Under the pieces are notes generated by a model. The model had not been told where the DNA came from and did not search any database. It was given only the letters and a program-made list of their open reading frames with translations. From Stenotrophomonas lactitubi (GTDB lineage: Bacteria > Pseudomonadota > Gammaproteobacteria > Xanthomonadales > Xanthomonadaceae): a stretch of 64,000 nucleotides of DNA. The stretch lies in the NCBI RefSeq assembly GCF_002803515.1, contig NZ_PHQX01000001.1, positions 1,922,001 to 1,986,000 of the forward strand, given 5' to 3'. Position 1 is the stretch's first letter. Each line of letters starts with the position of its first letter. Made by a program: the position numbers and the translations under genes. Shown here in pieces: positions 16,095-25,182 of the stretch.

Positions 16095-16943
16095 ATGTCC
16101 GACACCTCCATTGCCGAAGGTCCGCCCGGCGCCCTCCGCGGCGCTGACCACGATCGCGGCCTGCAGTCGTTGCGGGTCGGCGTCGTCGATGTAGTGCGAC
16201 CGGCCGGCAGCCTGCAGCGGGTGACCGCGCAGCTGCCTGCGCAGGCCGATCTGGCACCCTGGCTTCGCGCGAACACAGCGGTACGGATCGCGCTGGGTGC
16301 CACGTTCGGCGATGTCTCACGCATCTATACCGTGCGCAGCGTCGACCCTGCCGCAGGTCGTTTCGTGTTCGACGTGGTGCTGCACGCATCACCGGGGCCG
16401 ATGCTGGCCTGGGTCGCTGCGTTGCAGCCAGGCGACACCTTCACCCTGACCGGCCCGCGCCCGCATCTGCAGGTGCCATACAGACAGGGCGCCAGTGCGC
16501 TGCTGTTCGCCGACCAGAGCGCCATTCCTGCCCTGTACGCGCTGCTGCAGCAATGGCCTGAGGGCCTGCGCGCCGAGGCCTGGATTGCATCGGATGACCC
16601 GCTGCCGGTGGCCGAACTGCCTGCGGTCGCCGGCGTGGTCCTGCACCGCATCGAGGCGCCCTCCCCGGCTGCACCGACGCCGCTGCTGCGCACTGCGCGC
16701 GCCCGCAGCACCAGCGCGGCAAGCGTGGTGTGGGCGGCCGGTGAACGCGAAGAAATGCGTGAGCTGCGCCGCCATTTCCTGCATGACATCGGCCTGGATC
16801 GAGCGGACGTTGCAGTCGCCGGCTACTGGAAACGCGGCGAGACCACCAGCGAGACCGACCAGCGTCGCCGCCGCAACTACGAGCGCGTGCTGGCACGTGG
16901 CGGTGGCCTGCAGGATGTCGACGACCTCGCCGACGACATCTGA
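16095..16943 (+). CDS. Siderophore-interacting protein (FAD ferric reductase, ViuB-like)
   Basis: A 282-residue cytoplasmic flavoreductase of the SIP/ViuB family. The FAD-binding segment RIYTVRSVDP is near residue 75. The C-terminal signature VWAAGEREEMRELRRHF and GLDRADVAVAGYWKRGE is typical. These enzymes reduce ferric siderophores and free the iron after import. The ATG at 16095 was chosen because the product then begins at a normal family position, 29 bases beyond the operator. It heads a rightward locus with the TonB receptor 205 bases downstream. Confidence 0.92.
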   Translation: MSDTSIAEGPPGALRGADHDRGLQSLRVGVVDVVRPAGSLQRVTAQLPAQADLAPWLRANTAVRIALGATFGDVSRIYTVRSVDPAAGRFVFDVVLHASPGPMLAWVAALQPGDTFTLTGPRPHLQVPYRQGASALLFADQSAIPALYALLQQWPEGLRAEAWIASDDPLPVAELPAVAGVVLHRIEAPSPAAPTPLLRTARARSTSAASVVWAAGEREEMRELRRHFLHDIGLDRADVAVAGYWKRGETTSETDQRRRRNYERVLARGGGLQDVDDLADDI

Positions 16944-17148
16944 TCCGCCCTCATATACCCGCTTCATCCTCCGCGCCCCGAAGCACGGAGATCGTTACAC
17001 CGAGCCACAGATCGCCGATGTCCCCTGCCCGTCGCAGGGTGTTGCGTGCCCTCTGCCAGCCATCCCTGCAGCCCGCGTCGTCCTGCCCCCAGGCCATCGA
17101 CGGCGCCGCGCTGGCCGAACGCACCGCTTCCCACGACGAGTACCCCCC

Positions 17149-19326
17149 ATGATCTGCCTCACGTCCATCCCCACCCTTCCTCGCCTGCGCTTGCTGGCTG
17201 GCACCGCGCAGCTGGCACTGCTGCCATCGCTGCTGGCAGCGTCACTGGTACAGGCGGCCGAGCCCGATCAGGGCGCCACGCAGTTGCCGTCGGTGAACGT
17301 CCGTGCCGACAAGCGCTCACCGACGTCCCCGTATGCCGGAGGCCAGCTCGCACGCGGCAGCCGCGTCGGCCTGCTCGGCGACCTGGACTTCATGGATACG
17401 CCGTTCAACACCACCAGCTACACGGCCGAGTTCATCGACAACATCCAGGCACCGGACCTGGTGCGGGTAATCGCGCTGACCGATCCCAGTGTCTACAGCA
17501 GCGGCTCGAGCGGCGGCATCACCGACTACTTCAACATCCGCGGCTTCGGCGTGGCCTCGTCGGACATCGGATTTGGCGGCCTGTACGGGCTGATCCCCTA
17601 CTATCGAGTAACACCGGAGCTGGCCGAGCGCGTCGAAGTGCTGAAAGGCCCGTCGGCGCTGCTCAACGGCATGCCGCCCGGTGGCTCGGTGGGCGGCGCG
17701 GTGAACCTGGTGCCCAAACGGGCCGACGACACGCCCTTGACCCGCTTCACCGCCAGCTACGGCAGCGATGCCCAGTTCGGCGGTCATCTTGATATCGGCC
17801 GGCGCTTCGGTGCCGGCAAGCAGTTCGGTGTGCGCCTCAATGCCGTGCACCGCGATGGCGACACCGCGACGCGCAACCAGCAGCACAGATCGCAGCTGGC
17901 ATCGCTGGGGCTGGACTGGCGTGGCGAGCGCTCGCGGGTATCGATGGATCTGTTTGCCAGCCGTGACCATGTTGATGGCCTGAATCGTGGCGTATCGCTG
18001 GCGGCGGGGCTGGCGGTGCCGCACCCACCAAAGGCAGACACCCTGTTCGCGCCGGACTGGACCTTCAGCAACGTCAAGGACCAGGCAGCGGCGCTGCGCT
18101 GGGAGTTCGACATCAACGAGCAGCTGTCCGCCCACGCGGCCTACGGCCATGGCCACACCGACTTCGATTCCATCGCCAGTGGCACCACGCTGATCGTCAA
18201 CAGTGCAGGCGACTTCCGCAACAACTTTGCCCATCAGCGCTTCATCTACAGCAAGGACACGGCCGAGGCCGGCCTGTCCGCGCGCTTCCGCACCGGTCCG
18301 GTCGACCACGCGCTGGCGCTCAGTGCCGCGTGGTATCACCACGACTACAAGTTTGGCTTCCAGCGCAACCTGCTGCCGCGGGACTGGATGACCAACATCC
18401 ACGACCCGCAATGGGGCCCTGCGGTGGATCGCAGCTTCAGTGACGCCTCGCTGCCGAAAACCGGCGAAGTGCGCACTACCAGTGTCGGTATCGCCGACAC
18501 GCTGTCTTTCGCCGGCGACCGGCTGCAGCTGACCGTGGGCATCCGTCGCCAGACCGTGCTGAGCGACACCCTGGACGGCGCTACCGGCAAGCGCACCGCG
18601 CGTTACGATGCCAGCGCCAACACGCCCGCAGGCGCGCTGCTGTTCAAGGCCAGCGAACGCCTGTCGCTGTATGCGAATTACATTGAAGGCCTGAGCCAGG
18701 GCACCACAGCACCGGTCACCGCCGCCAATGCCGGCGAAGTGTTCCCGCCCTACAAGACGCGGCAGCGCGAGATCGGTGCGAAGATGGATTTCGGCCAGTT
18801 GGCCAGCGCTTTCAGCGTGTATGAGATCGAGAAGCCCGGCTCCTATACGGACCCGGCCAGCAATGTGTTCTCGTTCGGCGGCCAGCAGCGCAACCGCGGC
18901 GTGGAATGGACCGTGTTCGGGCAGGTCAGCGATCAGCTGCGTCTGCTCGGCGGCATCGGCTGGCTGCAGCCGAAGCTGACCCGCACCCAGGGCGGCGTCA
19001 ACGAGAGGCGACTGGCCACCGCCACGCCGCAATGGCAGGGCAAGCTCGGCGCGGAATGGGACGTCCCCACCCTGCCTGGCCTCACCCTCACCGGCAACGC
19101 CATCAGCATGTCCAAGGGCTACATCACCGCTGACAACAGCCAATGGGTACCAGGCCGCACGGTGTTCGATCTGGGCGCGCGCTACGCCACGCAGGCGGCG
19201 GGCCATCCGCTGGTGCTGCGGGCAAGCGTGCAGAACCTGACCAACAAGGCGTACTGGGCCGGCAGCCTCGGTTCTGGACTGGGCTCGCCGCGCACTGCGC
19301 TGCTGTCGGCCACCGTTGATTTCTGA
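17149..19326 (+). CDS. TonB-dependent siderophore receptor
   Basis: A 725-residue outer membrane receptor. A signal peptide (LRLLAGTAQLALLPSLLAASLVQAAEP) precedes the plug domain with YFNIRGFGV and LIPYYRVTPELAERVEVLKGPSALLNGMPPGGSVGG. The long beta-barrel ends in Phe (SATVDF). The motifs fit the FhuA/FpvA-like siderophore receptor branch; the ligand cannot be told. There is no N-terminal signalling (STN) domain. Its position after the reductase gene and before PepSY/DUF3649 proteins matches ferric-siderophore uptake operons. The 205-base gap upstream shows no clear Fur box. Confidence 0.93.
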   Translation: MICLTSIPTLPRLRLLAGTAQLALLPSLLAASLVQAAEPDQGATQLPSVNVRADKRSPTSPYAGGQLARGSRVGLLGDLDFMDTPFNTTSYTAEFIDNIQAPDLVRVIALTDPSVYSSGSSGGITDYFNIRGFGVASSDIGFGGLYGLIPYYRVTPELAERVEVLKGPSALLNGMPPGGSVGGAVNLVPKRADDTPLTRFTASYGSDAQFGGHLDIGRRFGAGKQFGVRLNAVHRDGDTATRNQQHRSQLASLGLDWRGERSRVSMDLFASRDHVDGLNRGVSLAAGLAVPHPPKADTLFAPDWTFSNVKDQAAALRWEFDINEQLSAHAAYGHGHTDFDSIASGTTLIVNSAGDFRNNFAHQRFIYSKDTAEAGLSARFRTGPVDHALALSAAWYHHDYKFGFQRNLLPRDWMTNIHDPQWGPAVDRSFSDASLPKTGEVRTTSVGIADTLSFAGDRLQLTVGIRRQTVLSDTLDGATGKRTARYDASANTPAGALLFKASERLSLYANYIEGLSQGTTAPVTAANAGEVFPPYKTRQREIGAKMDFGQLASAFSVYEIEKPGSYTDPASNVFSFGGQQRNRGVEWTVFGQVSDQLRLLGGIGWLQPKLTRTQGGVNERRLATATPQWQGKLGAEWDVPTLPGLTLTGNAISMSKGYITADNSQWVPGRTVFDLGARYATQAAGHPLVLRASVQNLTNKAYWAGSLGSGLGSPRTALLSATVDF

Positions 19327-19340
19327 TTGCCTGCCAACCC

Positions 19341-19364
19341 GCGCCAGGTCCTCGGGCCTGGCGC
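19341..19364 (+). promoter_or_regulatory. Intra-operon hairpin after the receptor gene
   Basis: GCGCCAGG and CCTGGCGC (8-bp perfect stem, 8-base loop) lie between the receptor stop and the start of DUF3649. No T-run follows. It may stabilise the receptor mRNA or reduce read-through. Confidence 0.5.
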
Positions 19365-19380
19365 GCTGGAGTTCGTTTCC

Positions 19381-19680
19381 GTGAATGCTCGTTGGATTGC
19401 CCCGGTAGCCGCATGGCTGCCGCTGATGTCACGTATCGCCGCTGCACTGTTCGGCGGCTACGCCCTGGCTGCGCTGTGCAGCGTCGCGGCCCTCGCATTG
19501 CCGATTGATCCGCAACAGGCCGTGTTCACCGGCATGCTGGCCAGCTTCCTGCTGTATGCCGGCGCGGTGATCTGGGTGTTCGCGGTGCGCTCGGCGGCAC
19601 GGGCCTGGCTGGGGTTGGGGATCGCCGCCATGCTGTTGCTGCCGGCGGTTTGCCGGGTCTCTGCCGGAGCAGGCCCATGA
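19381..19680 (+). CDS. DUF3649 membrane protein (iron uptake)
   Basis: A 99-residue protein with three hydrophobic segments and the family pattern SRIAAALFGGYALAALCSVA. DUF3649 proteins sit beside PepSY-type and DUF3325 proteins in siderophore operons; the role is probably in inner-membrane iron reduction but is unproven. The GTG at 19381 is preferred; an ATG at 19426 would drop the first 15 residues. It overlaps the PepSY gene by four bases (ATGA). Confidence 0.78.
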   Translation: MNARWIAPVAAWLPLMSRIAAALFGGYALAALCSVAALALPIDPQQAVFTGMLASFLLYAGAVIWVFAVRSAARAWLGLGIAAMLLLPAVCRVSAGAGP

Positions 19681-21299
19681 GGTCGTCCGCCGCCGGTGCG
19701 GCGATGCCGCGCGGCATCCGCCAGACCATGTCCGACCTGCACATCTGGGTGGGGCTGCTGGCAGGCTGGATTCTGTACGCGATGTTTCTCACCGGTACCG
19801 CAAGCTACTTCCGTGATGAGATCTCCCGCTACACGCGTCCGGAAATCAACACACCGCAGGCCCTGCCCGATTCGGCAGACACTGCCACGCGGCTGACAAC
19901 CCACGTGCTGGCCAACGCACCTGCAGTCACCCAGATCAACATCACCCTGCCCAGCGAACGTACGCCGTGGGCGTCAGCGATGTGGGCCAGCCCGGGTGGG
20001 CGCGGTCGCCACGGATTCGATTCGGGTCTGTTCGACGCCGCCACCGGCACACCGCTGCAGTCGCGCGATACCAGCGGCGGTGACTTCTTCTACGCCTTCC
20101 ATTTCAACCTGCATTACATGCCAGCGATGTGGGGTCGCTGGATCGTCGGCATATGCGCGATGTTCATGCTGGTGGCCATCGTCAGTGGTGTCATCACCCA
20201 CAAGAAGATCTTCGCCGACTTCTTCACCTTCCGCTGGGGCAAGGGCCAGCGATCGTGGCTGGACGGCCATGCGGCCGCTTCGGTGCTGGGCCTGCCGTTC
20301 CACTTCATGATCACCTGGAGCGGGCTGGTGATGCTGGCGGTGCTGTACATGCCGTGGGGACTGTCGACGCTGGACGACAAACGGCAGCAGGCCGAAGTGG
20401 TCAGCGAAATGCGGCTGTTCCTGCCACCACATCCCGCCGCCGCAAGCGCTGCGCCATTGGCGGATATCGGTGCGATGGTGCGCCAGGCAGAACATCGCTG
20501 GGGCAGTGGCGCCGTGGGCGGCATGCAGATCCAGAACCCCGGGGATGCACAGGCACGCGTGGCGGTGGTGCGCGCACAGTCCACCCGCGTATCCACCACC
20601 CCGAACTACCTGCTGTTCGATGGCACCGGTGGTGAGCTGCTCCTGGCAAAGGAGTCCTCGGGCGCCGCTGCACAGACCCAGGGCGTCCTGTACGGCCTGC
20701 ACCTGGGCCGCTTTGCCGATGCCGCTACGCGCTGGCTGTACTTCCTGGTCAGCCTGGCTGGCACGGCGATGGTCGGTAGCGGGCTGGTGCTGTGGACGGT
20801 CAAGCGACGCAGCCAGCTGCCCGATCCGCAGCGCCCCTACTTCGGCTTCCGGCTGGTCGAATGCCTGAACATCGGCACGGTGGCTGGGCTGTCAGTGGCG
20901 ATGGCGGCGTTCTTCTGGGCCAACCGCCTGCTGCCGGTCGCGGTGGCCGGTCGCGCGGCGTGGGAAGTCCATGTGTTCTTCCTGGCGTGGGCGGCGATGT
21001 TCGTCCATGCCTTCCTGCGCCCATCCAAACGTGCGTGGGTCGAGCAGTTCGCGCTGGCGGCCATCCTGCTTGCATTGCTTCCCGCACTGACCGCGTTCAC
21101 CACCCCGCATCCGCTATGGCGGACCCTGGGCGCTGGTGACTGGGCGTGGGCCGGTGCGGACCTGACCCTGCTGGCGTTGGCGATGCTGCATGCCTACATC
21201 GGATGGCGCACCTGGCGATTCACACCCAAGGCCCGACGGCCGCGCGCATCTGCCGCCCCGCAAAGCGCATCCGTGCGTTCGGCAGCGGAGGTCGGGTGA
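19677..21299 (+). CDS. PepSY-associated TM-helix protein (siderophore iron reductase-like)
   Basis: A 540-residue inner-membrane protein of the PepSY_TM family. The first helix has the family motif MSDLHIWVGLLAGWILYAMFLTGTASYFRDEI. A periplasmic part with HFNLHYMP is followed by GVITHKKIFADFFTFRWGKGQRSWLDGHAAASVLGLPFHFMITWSG, containing the histidines expected to bind haem. Further helices and a C-terminal membrane block follow. Related FpvG/FoxB-type proteins reduce ferric siderophores in the periplasm. It overlaps its neighbours on both sides. Confidence 0.9.
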   Translation: MRSSAAGAAMPRGIRQTMSDLHIWVGLLAGWILYAMFLTGTASYFRDEISRYTRPEINTPQALPDSADTATRLTTHVLANAPAVTQINITLPSERTPWASAMWASPGGRGRHGFDSGLFDAATGTPLQSRDTSGGDFFYAFHFNLHYMPAMWGRWIVGICAMFMLVAIVSGVITHKKIFADFFTFRWGKGQRSWLDGHAAASVLGLPFHFMITWSGLVMLAVLYMPWGLSTLDDKRQQAEVVSEMRLFLPPHPAAASAAPLADIGAMVRQAEHRWGSGAVGGMQIQNPGDAQARVAVVRAQSTRVSTTPNYLLFDGTGGELLLAKESSGAAAQTQGVLYGLHLGRFADAATRWLYFLVSLAGTAMVGSGLVLWTVKRRSQLPDPQRPYFGFRLVECLNIGTVAGLSVAMAAFFWANRLLPVAVAGRAAWEVHVFFLAWAAMFVHAFLRPSKRAWVEQFALAAILLALLPALTAFTTPHPLWRTLGAGDWAWAGADLTLLALAMLHAYIGWRTWRFTPKARRPRASAAPQSASVRSAAEVG

Positions 21300-21577
21300 T
21301 GGTGCATGCACTGTTGTTCGTGCTTTCGCTGGCAGGGTTCGTCTGCCTGGCCCTGGCGATGGAGCGCCACCAGCGCGATCTGTGTGGCCATGCGTTCGCG
21401 CAGCATCGCAGCCTTCGCTGGCGCATTGCCGGCTGGGCATTGCTGCTGCTGGCACTGGCCACGGCAGTACTCGCGCAGGGCGTTGGCTTCGGCCTGGCCA
21501 GCCTGTCCGGACATACCAGCATCGCTGCGGGTGTCGTGGTGCTTGCGCTGATGCTGCGTGCCCGACAGCGTCCCTGA
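21299..21577 (+). CDS. DUF3325 small membrane protein
   Basis: A 92-residue protein with three hydrophobic helices and a charged stretch MERHQRDLCGH after the first. DUF3325 members accompany PepSY and DUF3649 proteins in iron-siderophore loci. It is the last gene of this locus; its ATG overlaps the PepSY stop by one base. Confidence 0.8.
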   Translation: MVHALLFVLSLAGFVCLALAMERHQRDLCGHAFAQHRSLRWRIAGWALLLLALATAVLAQGVGFGLASLSGHTSIAAGVVVLALMLRARQRP

Positions 21578-21654
21578 CTTCCAGCCGGGGTCCTGCACAC
21601 CGCCGGGACAGCGGCAGCGCGATCATCGGCCATCGATTCCACCGCCGCGCTGCC

Positions 21655-22614
21655 ATGTCCCGTCCTACCGGCTCACGCCTTGTCATCTACGCTGCACTGG
21701 CAGGCAACCTCGCCATCGCCATTGCCAAGTTCATCGCCGCCGGCCTGTCCGGCAGCTCGGCCATGCTCAGCGAGGGCGTGCACTCGCTGGTCGATACCCT
21801 CAACGAAGTACTGCTGCTGTACGGTCTGCGCCGTGCCGAGAAGGTCCCCGACACCCTGCACCCGTTCGGCTACGGTCGCGAGCTGTACTTCTGGAGCTTC
21901 ATCGTCGCCCTGCTGGTATTTGCCGCCGGTGCCGGCGTCTCGGCCTACGAGGGCATCCAGCACATCCGCCAGCCGGAGGCGGCCACCAATCACGCCATCA
22001 GCTACGGCGTGCTGGGCATCTCCATCCTGTTCGAAGGTGCCTCATGGTGGGTGGCGCTGCGCGAATTCCGCCGCGGCAAGGGCTCATTGGGATACTTCGA
22101 GGCGTTCCGCCGCAGCAAGGATCCTTCCACCTTCACCGTGCTGCTGGAAGACAGTGCCGCCCTGCTCGGCCTTGGCTTCGCCCTGGTTGGGCTGCTGGCC
22201 GCGCAGCTGCTGGAGATGCCGGTGCTGGATGGGGTCGCCTCGCTGTGCATTGCGGGTGTGCTGGCGCTGACCGCGTTCCTGCTCGCGCGCGAGACCAAGG
22301 GCCTGCTGATCGGTGAGCCGGCCCACCCGGCGGTGGCGCAACGGATCATGGCCGTGGCCGTGACCGACCCGGATCTGCGCCGCGCCAACGGTGTGACCAC
22401 CCTGCAGATGGGCCCGGAACAGGTGGTGGCGATGCTCAGTGCAGAATTCGAGGACGATCGCACCACGCCGCAGATCGAGGCCTGCATCACCCGCATCGAG
22501 TCTGCGGTGAAACAGGAGTTCCCGGAACTGGTGGCATTGTTCATCAAACCGCAGACACCGGAGGTGTTTGCCGCGCGCCGGGCCGCGCTCGATCGTCCGG
22601 CCACGGCGGAGTGA
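21655..22614 (+). CDS. Cation diffusion facilitator family transporter
   Basis: A 319-residue CDF (COG0053) metal/proton antiporter. Six transmembrane segments are visible, starting VIYAALAGNLAIAIAKFIAA. The metal-site motif SAMLSEGVHSLVDTLNEVLLL is in TM2, and LLEDSAALLGLGFAL marks TM5. The cytosolic C-terminal domain is about 90 residues. The TM2 motif reads SEGVHSLVD, with a Glu and His where zinc exporters usually have Asp/His, so the ion is uncertain (Zn, Fe or Mn). It follows the siderophore locus by 77 bases and may be independent. Confidence 0.9.
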   Translation: MSRPTGSRLVIYAALAGNLAIAIAKFIAAGLSGSSAMLSEGVHSLVDTLNEVLLLYGLRRAEKVPDTLHPFGYGRELYFWSFIVALLVFAAGAGVSAYEGIQHIRQPEAATNHAISYGVLGISILFEGASWWVALREFRRGKGSLGYFEAFRRSKDPSTFTVLLEDSAALLGLGFALVGLLAAQLLEMPVLDGVASLCIAGVLALTAFLLARETKGLLIGEPAHPAVAQRIMAVAVTDPDLRRANGVTTLQMGPEQVVAMLSAEFEDDRTTPQIEACITRIESAVKQEFPELVALFIKPQTPEVFAARRAALDRPATAE

Positions 22615-22660
22615 CGCCGCGCTGGCGACAGCTTCACCGCGGACAGGCGATGATTCCAGC

Positions 22661-23323
22661 ATGCCGAAGCAGACCGATCCAGATGCCACGTTCGCCGCGC
22701 TGCCCGTTGACGGAGCCCGGCTCCCGCGCGCCTTCTATCAGCGGCCTTCAACGGTGGTCGCACCGGAGTTGCTTAACAAACTGCTGGTCCGCACCGATGG
22801 CCGCGTGGCGCGCATTGTCGAGGTCGAGGCGTATGCGGGCAGCGAAGATCCGGCGGCGCACTCCTGGCGCGGCATGACCGCGCGCAACGCCAGCATGTTC
22901 GGCGAAGCGGGCCATCTCTATGTCTACTTCACCTATGGCATGCACTGGGGCAGCAATGTCGTCTGCGGTGACGTCGGCGAGGGTGTTGCGGTACTGCTGC
23001 GCGCCGCCGCGCCGGTTGCCGGGCAGGAACTGATGTACCCGCTGCGCCCTGCCGCCCGTCGCGACCACGACCTGGCCAGCGGCCCCGGCAAGCTGTCGCA
23101 GGCGTTTGGCCTGGACCGGCGCTTCGACGGCGCCGACCTGGTGACCACCAGCCACGGCATCACGATACTGGACGATGGCATGGCGCCGCCGGACGACCCG
23201 GTGGTGGGGCCGCGCATCGGCATCACCCGTGCCGTGGATTTTCCCTGGCGCTGGCACGTGCGCGACCACCGTCACGTTTCGGTACGCGCGCCCCGCGCGG
23301 CAACGCGAAAGAGACCTGCATGA
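22661..23323 (+). CDS. DNA-3-methyladenine glycosylase (AAG/Mpg family)
   Basis: A 220-residue protein of the AAG-type family. The conserved core VEAYAGSEDPAAHSWRGMTARNASMF is followed by GHLYVYFTYGMHW and ASGPGKLSQAFGL, all hallmarks of the fold. It removes alkylated purines in base excision repair. The start at 22661 was chosen because the longer frame from 22568 runs into the CDF gene. Confidence 0.93.
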   Translation: MPKQTDPDATFAALPVDGARLPRAFYQRPSTVVAPELLNKLLVRTDGRVARIVEVEAYAGSEDPAAHSWRGMTARNASMFGEAGHLYVYFTYGMHWGSNVVCGDVGEGVAVLLRAAAPVAGQELMYPLRPAARRDHDLASGPGKLSQAFGLDRRFDGADLVTTSHGITILDDGMAPPDDPVVGPRIGITRAVDFPWRWHVRDHRHVSVRAPRAATRKRPA

Positions 23324-23433
23324 AACCCATCACTGAAGAATCATTGACACCAGCCTCACTGTTTCGCGCAACGGCATAACGGGCCGAGCCCTAGCGTGAC
23401 CGCTGTGACCTGCCCTTCCCTGCCGGAGACGCA

Positions 23434-25149
23434 GTGCCTGCCATGGATGAAGCTTCCAGACTCCTCGAGATCGACCGCCTGGGTGTTCTCGATACACCGC
23501 CTGAGCCCGTGTTCGATGCCATTGTTGCCGCCGCGCTCGCTGCCACCGGCATGCCCATCGGGTTGATTTCCATCGTTGCCGCGCAGCGGCAATGGTTCAA
23601 GTCCAGCATCGGGCTGGGAGACGTTACCGAAACGCCCCGCTCGATTTCGTTCTGTTCGCATGCCATCGAGCAGGACGAGCTGCTGGAGATTCGAGACGCG
23701 AGGCAGGACCCACGGTTCGCCAGCAGTCCGCTGGTCACCGCAGGGCACCGGGTACGCCACTACGCCGGGATAGCACTGACCACCGCCCATGGCGCACGCA
23801 TCGGCACACTGTGCCTGCTCGACACGCTGCCCGGCGTGCTGTCGCCGTCGCAACGGGAATTGATGGTCCATCTTGGCCGGGTCACCACGCAGGTGCTTGA
23901 ACAGCGCAGCGCACTGCTGCGGCAGATCGACCAGGCGCAGGCGCTGCATCGCGATCTGAAGCGCAGCGAGGACTTCCTGCAGCGCACCAACACCGCGGCC
24001 AAGGTCGGCGGCTGGGAACTGGACCTGGACACCCGCGAGGTACGCTGGACGCGCGAGACCAAGCAGATCCACGGCGTGCGCTCCAGCTACCAGCCCACAT
24101 TCGAATCGGCCTTGTCGTTCTACCGCCAGGACAGCCGCAGCATCATCCAGACTGCCGTGCAGCGTTGCGTGGAGGATGGCACGCCCTGGGAGGTGCAGCT
24201 GCCGATGAGCACAGCCGATGGACGCAGCATCTGGACCCGCGTGGTGGGCAACCGGCAGCAGGTGGAGGGCCATCCGCGGCTGGTGGGCGCGATCCAGGAC
24301 GTCACCGAAGAACGCGCTGCGCTGGACGCCCTGGAGGCGAGCGAGGTGCGCTATCGGCGTCTGTTCCACTACAGCCTGGGGCTGATCTGCACGCATACGC
24401 TGGATGGCACACTGACCTCGGTGAACCCGGCAGCGCTGCAGTCGCTTGGCTACGAGGAGCGCCAGATCATCGGCCGCAGCCTGTGCGACTACATGCCAGC
24501 CGAGCGCCGCGAGGTATTCAATGCCTACCTCAAGCGTATCGAAGCCAACCACACCGATGCCGGCGTCATCGAACTCATTGCCGCCGATGGAACGCTGCGC
24601 TACTGGGCCTACAACAACGTGCTCGACAGCGAGGGACAGCCGCCCTTCGTGCTGGGCCACGCCCAGGATGTCACCGCGCTGCGCCTGCAGGAGCAGCGCC
24701 TGCGCGAACTATCGCTGAAGGATCCACTCACCCAGTGCCACAACCGCCGCTACCTGCACCGGCTCGACGAGATGACCGCCGGAACGTGGGCGTGCCTGGT
24801 ATTTGACCTGGACGATTTCAAACGAATCAATGATGCGCAGGGCCACCGCCGCGGCGACGCGATGCTGGTCGAGTTTGCCGCCTTCCTGAAGGCGCCTCTG
24901 AGTGCGGGAGAGACCGTGGTCCGTCTGGGCGGAGACGAGTTCCTGGTGGTGTTGACCGCATCGGCGTCCGAACGCCTTCCCGTACTGGAGGGCTGGTACA
25001 CCACCAACGCAGCGCAGTCGCCGACGGCGTTCTCGATGGGCGCGGCGGTCAGCGCGCCAGGGGAATCCGTGGCCGACACCATCCATCATGCGGACAGCCA
25101 GCTTTATGACGCACGCGCACGGGTGCGCACGCAGCGGCGCGACGACTAG
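23434..25149 (+). CDS. GAF-PAS-PAS-GGDEF diguanylate cyclase
   Basis: A 571-residue signalling protein. An N-terminal GAF domain (residues ~1-165, starting MDEASRLLEIDRLGVLDTPP) is followed by two PAS domains (~180-295 and ~300-415) and a GGDEF domain (~425-571). The active site reads RLGGDEFLVV, so it should make cyclic di-GMP. The RxxD inhibitory site five residues upstream is absent, so product inhibition is unlikely. There is no transmembrane segment. It starts at GTG 23434; an ATG three codons later is equally possible. It is probably a cytosolic redox or ligand sensor feeding biofilm and motility control. Confidence 0.92.
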   Translation: MPAMDEASRLLEIDRLGVLDTPPEPVFDAIVAAALAATGMPIGLISIVAAQRQWFKSSIGLGDVTETPRSISFCSHAIEQDELLEIRDARQDPRFASSPLVTAGHRVRHYAGIALTTAHGARIGTLCLLDTLPGVLSPSQRELMVHLGRVTTQVLEQRSALLRQIDQAQALHRDLKRSEDFLQRTNTAAKVGGWELDLDTREVRWTRETKQIHGVRSSYQPTFESALSFYRQDSRSIIQTAVQRCVEDGTPWEVQLPMSTADGRSIWTRVVGNRQQVEGHPRLVGAIQDVTEERAALDALEASEVRYRRLFHYSLGLICTHTLDGTLTSVNPAALQSLGYEERQIIGRSLCDYMPAERREVFNAYLKRIEANHTDAGVIELIAADGTLRYWAYNNVLDSEGQPPFVLGHAQDVTALRLQEQRLRELSLKDPLTQCHNRRYLHRLDEMTAGTWACLVFDLDDFKRINDAQGHRRGDAMLVEFAAFLKAPLSAGETVVRLGGDEFLVVLTASASERLPVLEGWYTTNAAQSPTAFSMGAAVSAPGESVADTIHHADSQLYDARARVRTQRRDD

Positions 25150-25182
25150 CAACAGCGTCTGCTGTCACCGCAAGGCAAGACT

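Noticed and set aside
16944..17148. Separate Fur box ahead of the siderophore receptor
   Set aside because: No sequence with reasonable dyad match to the Fur consensus could be found in this gap.
17317..19206. 629-codon frame antisense to the siderophore receptor
   Set aside because: Shadow of the TonB receptor; no domain resemblance.
23320..23379. 19-codon frame overlapping the DNA glycosylase stop by ATGA
   Set aside because: Too short, no family, weak ribosome site, and no downstream gene that a leader would control except after a gap.
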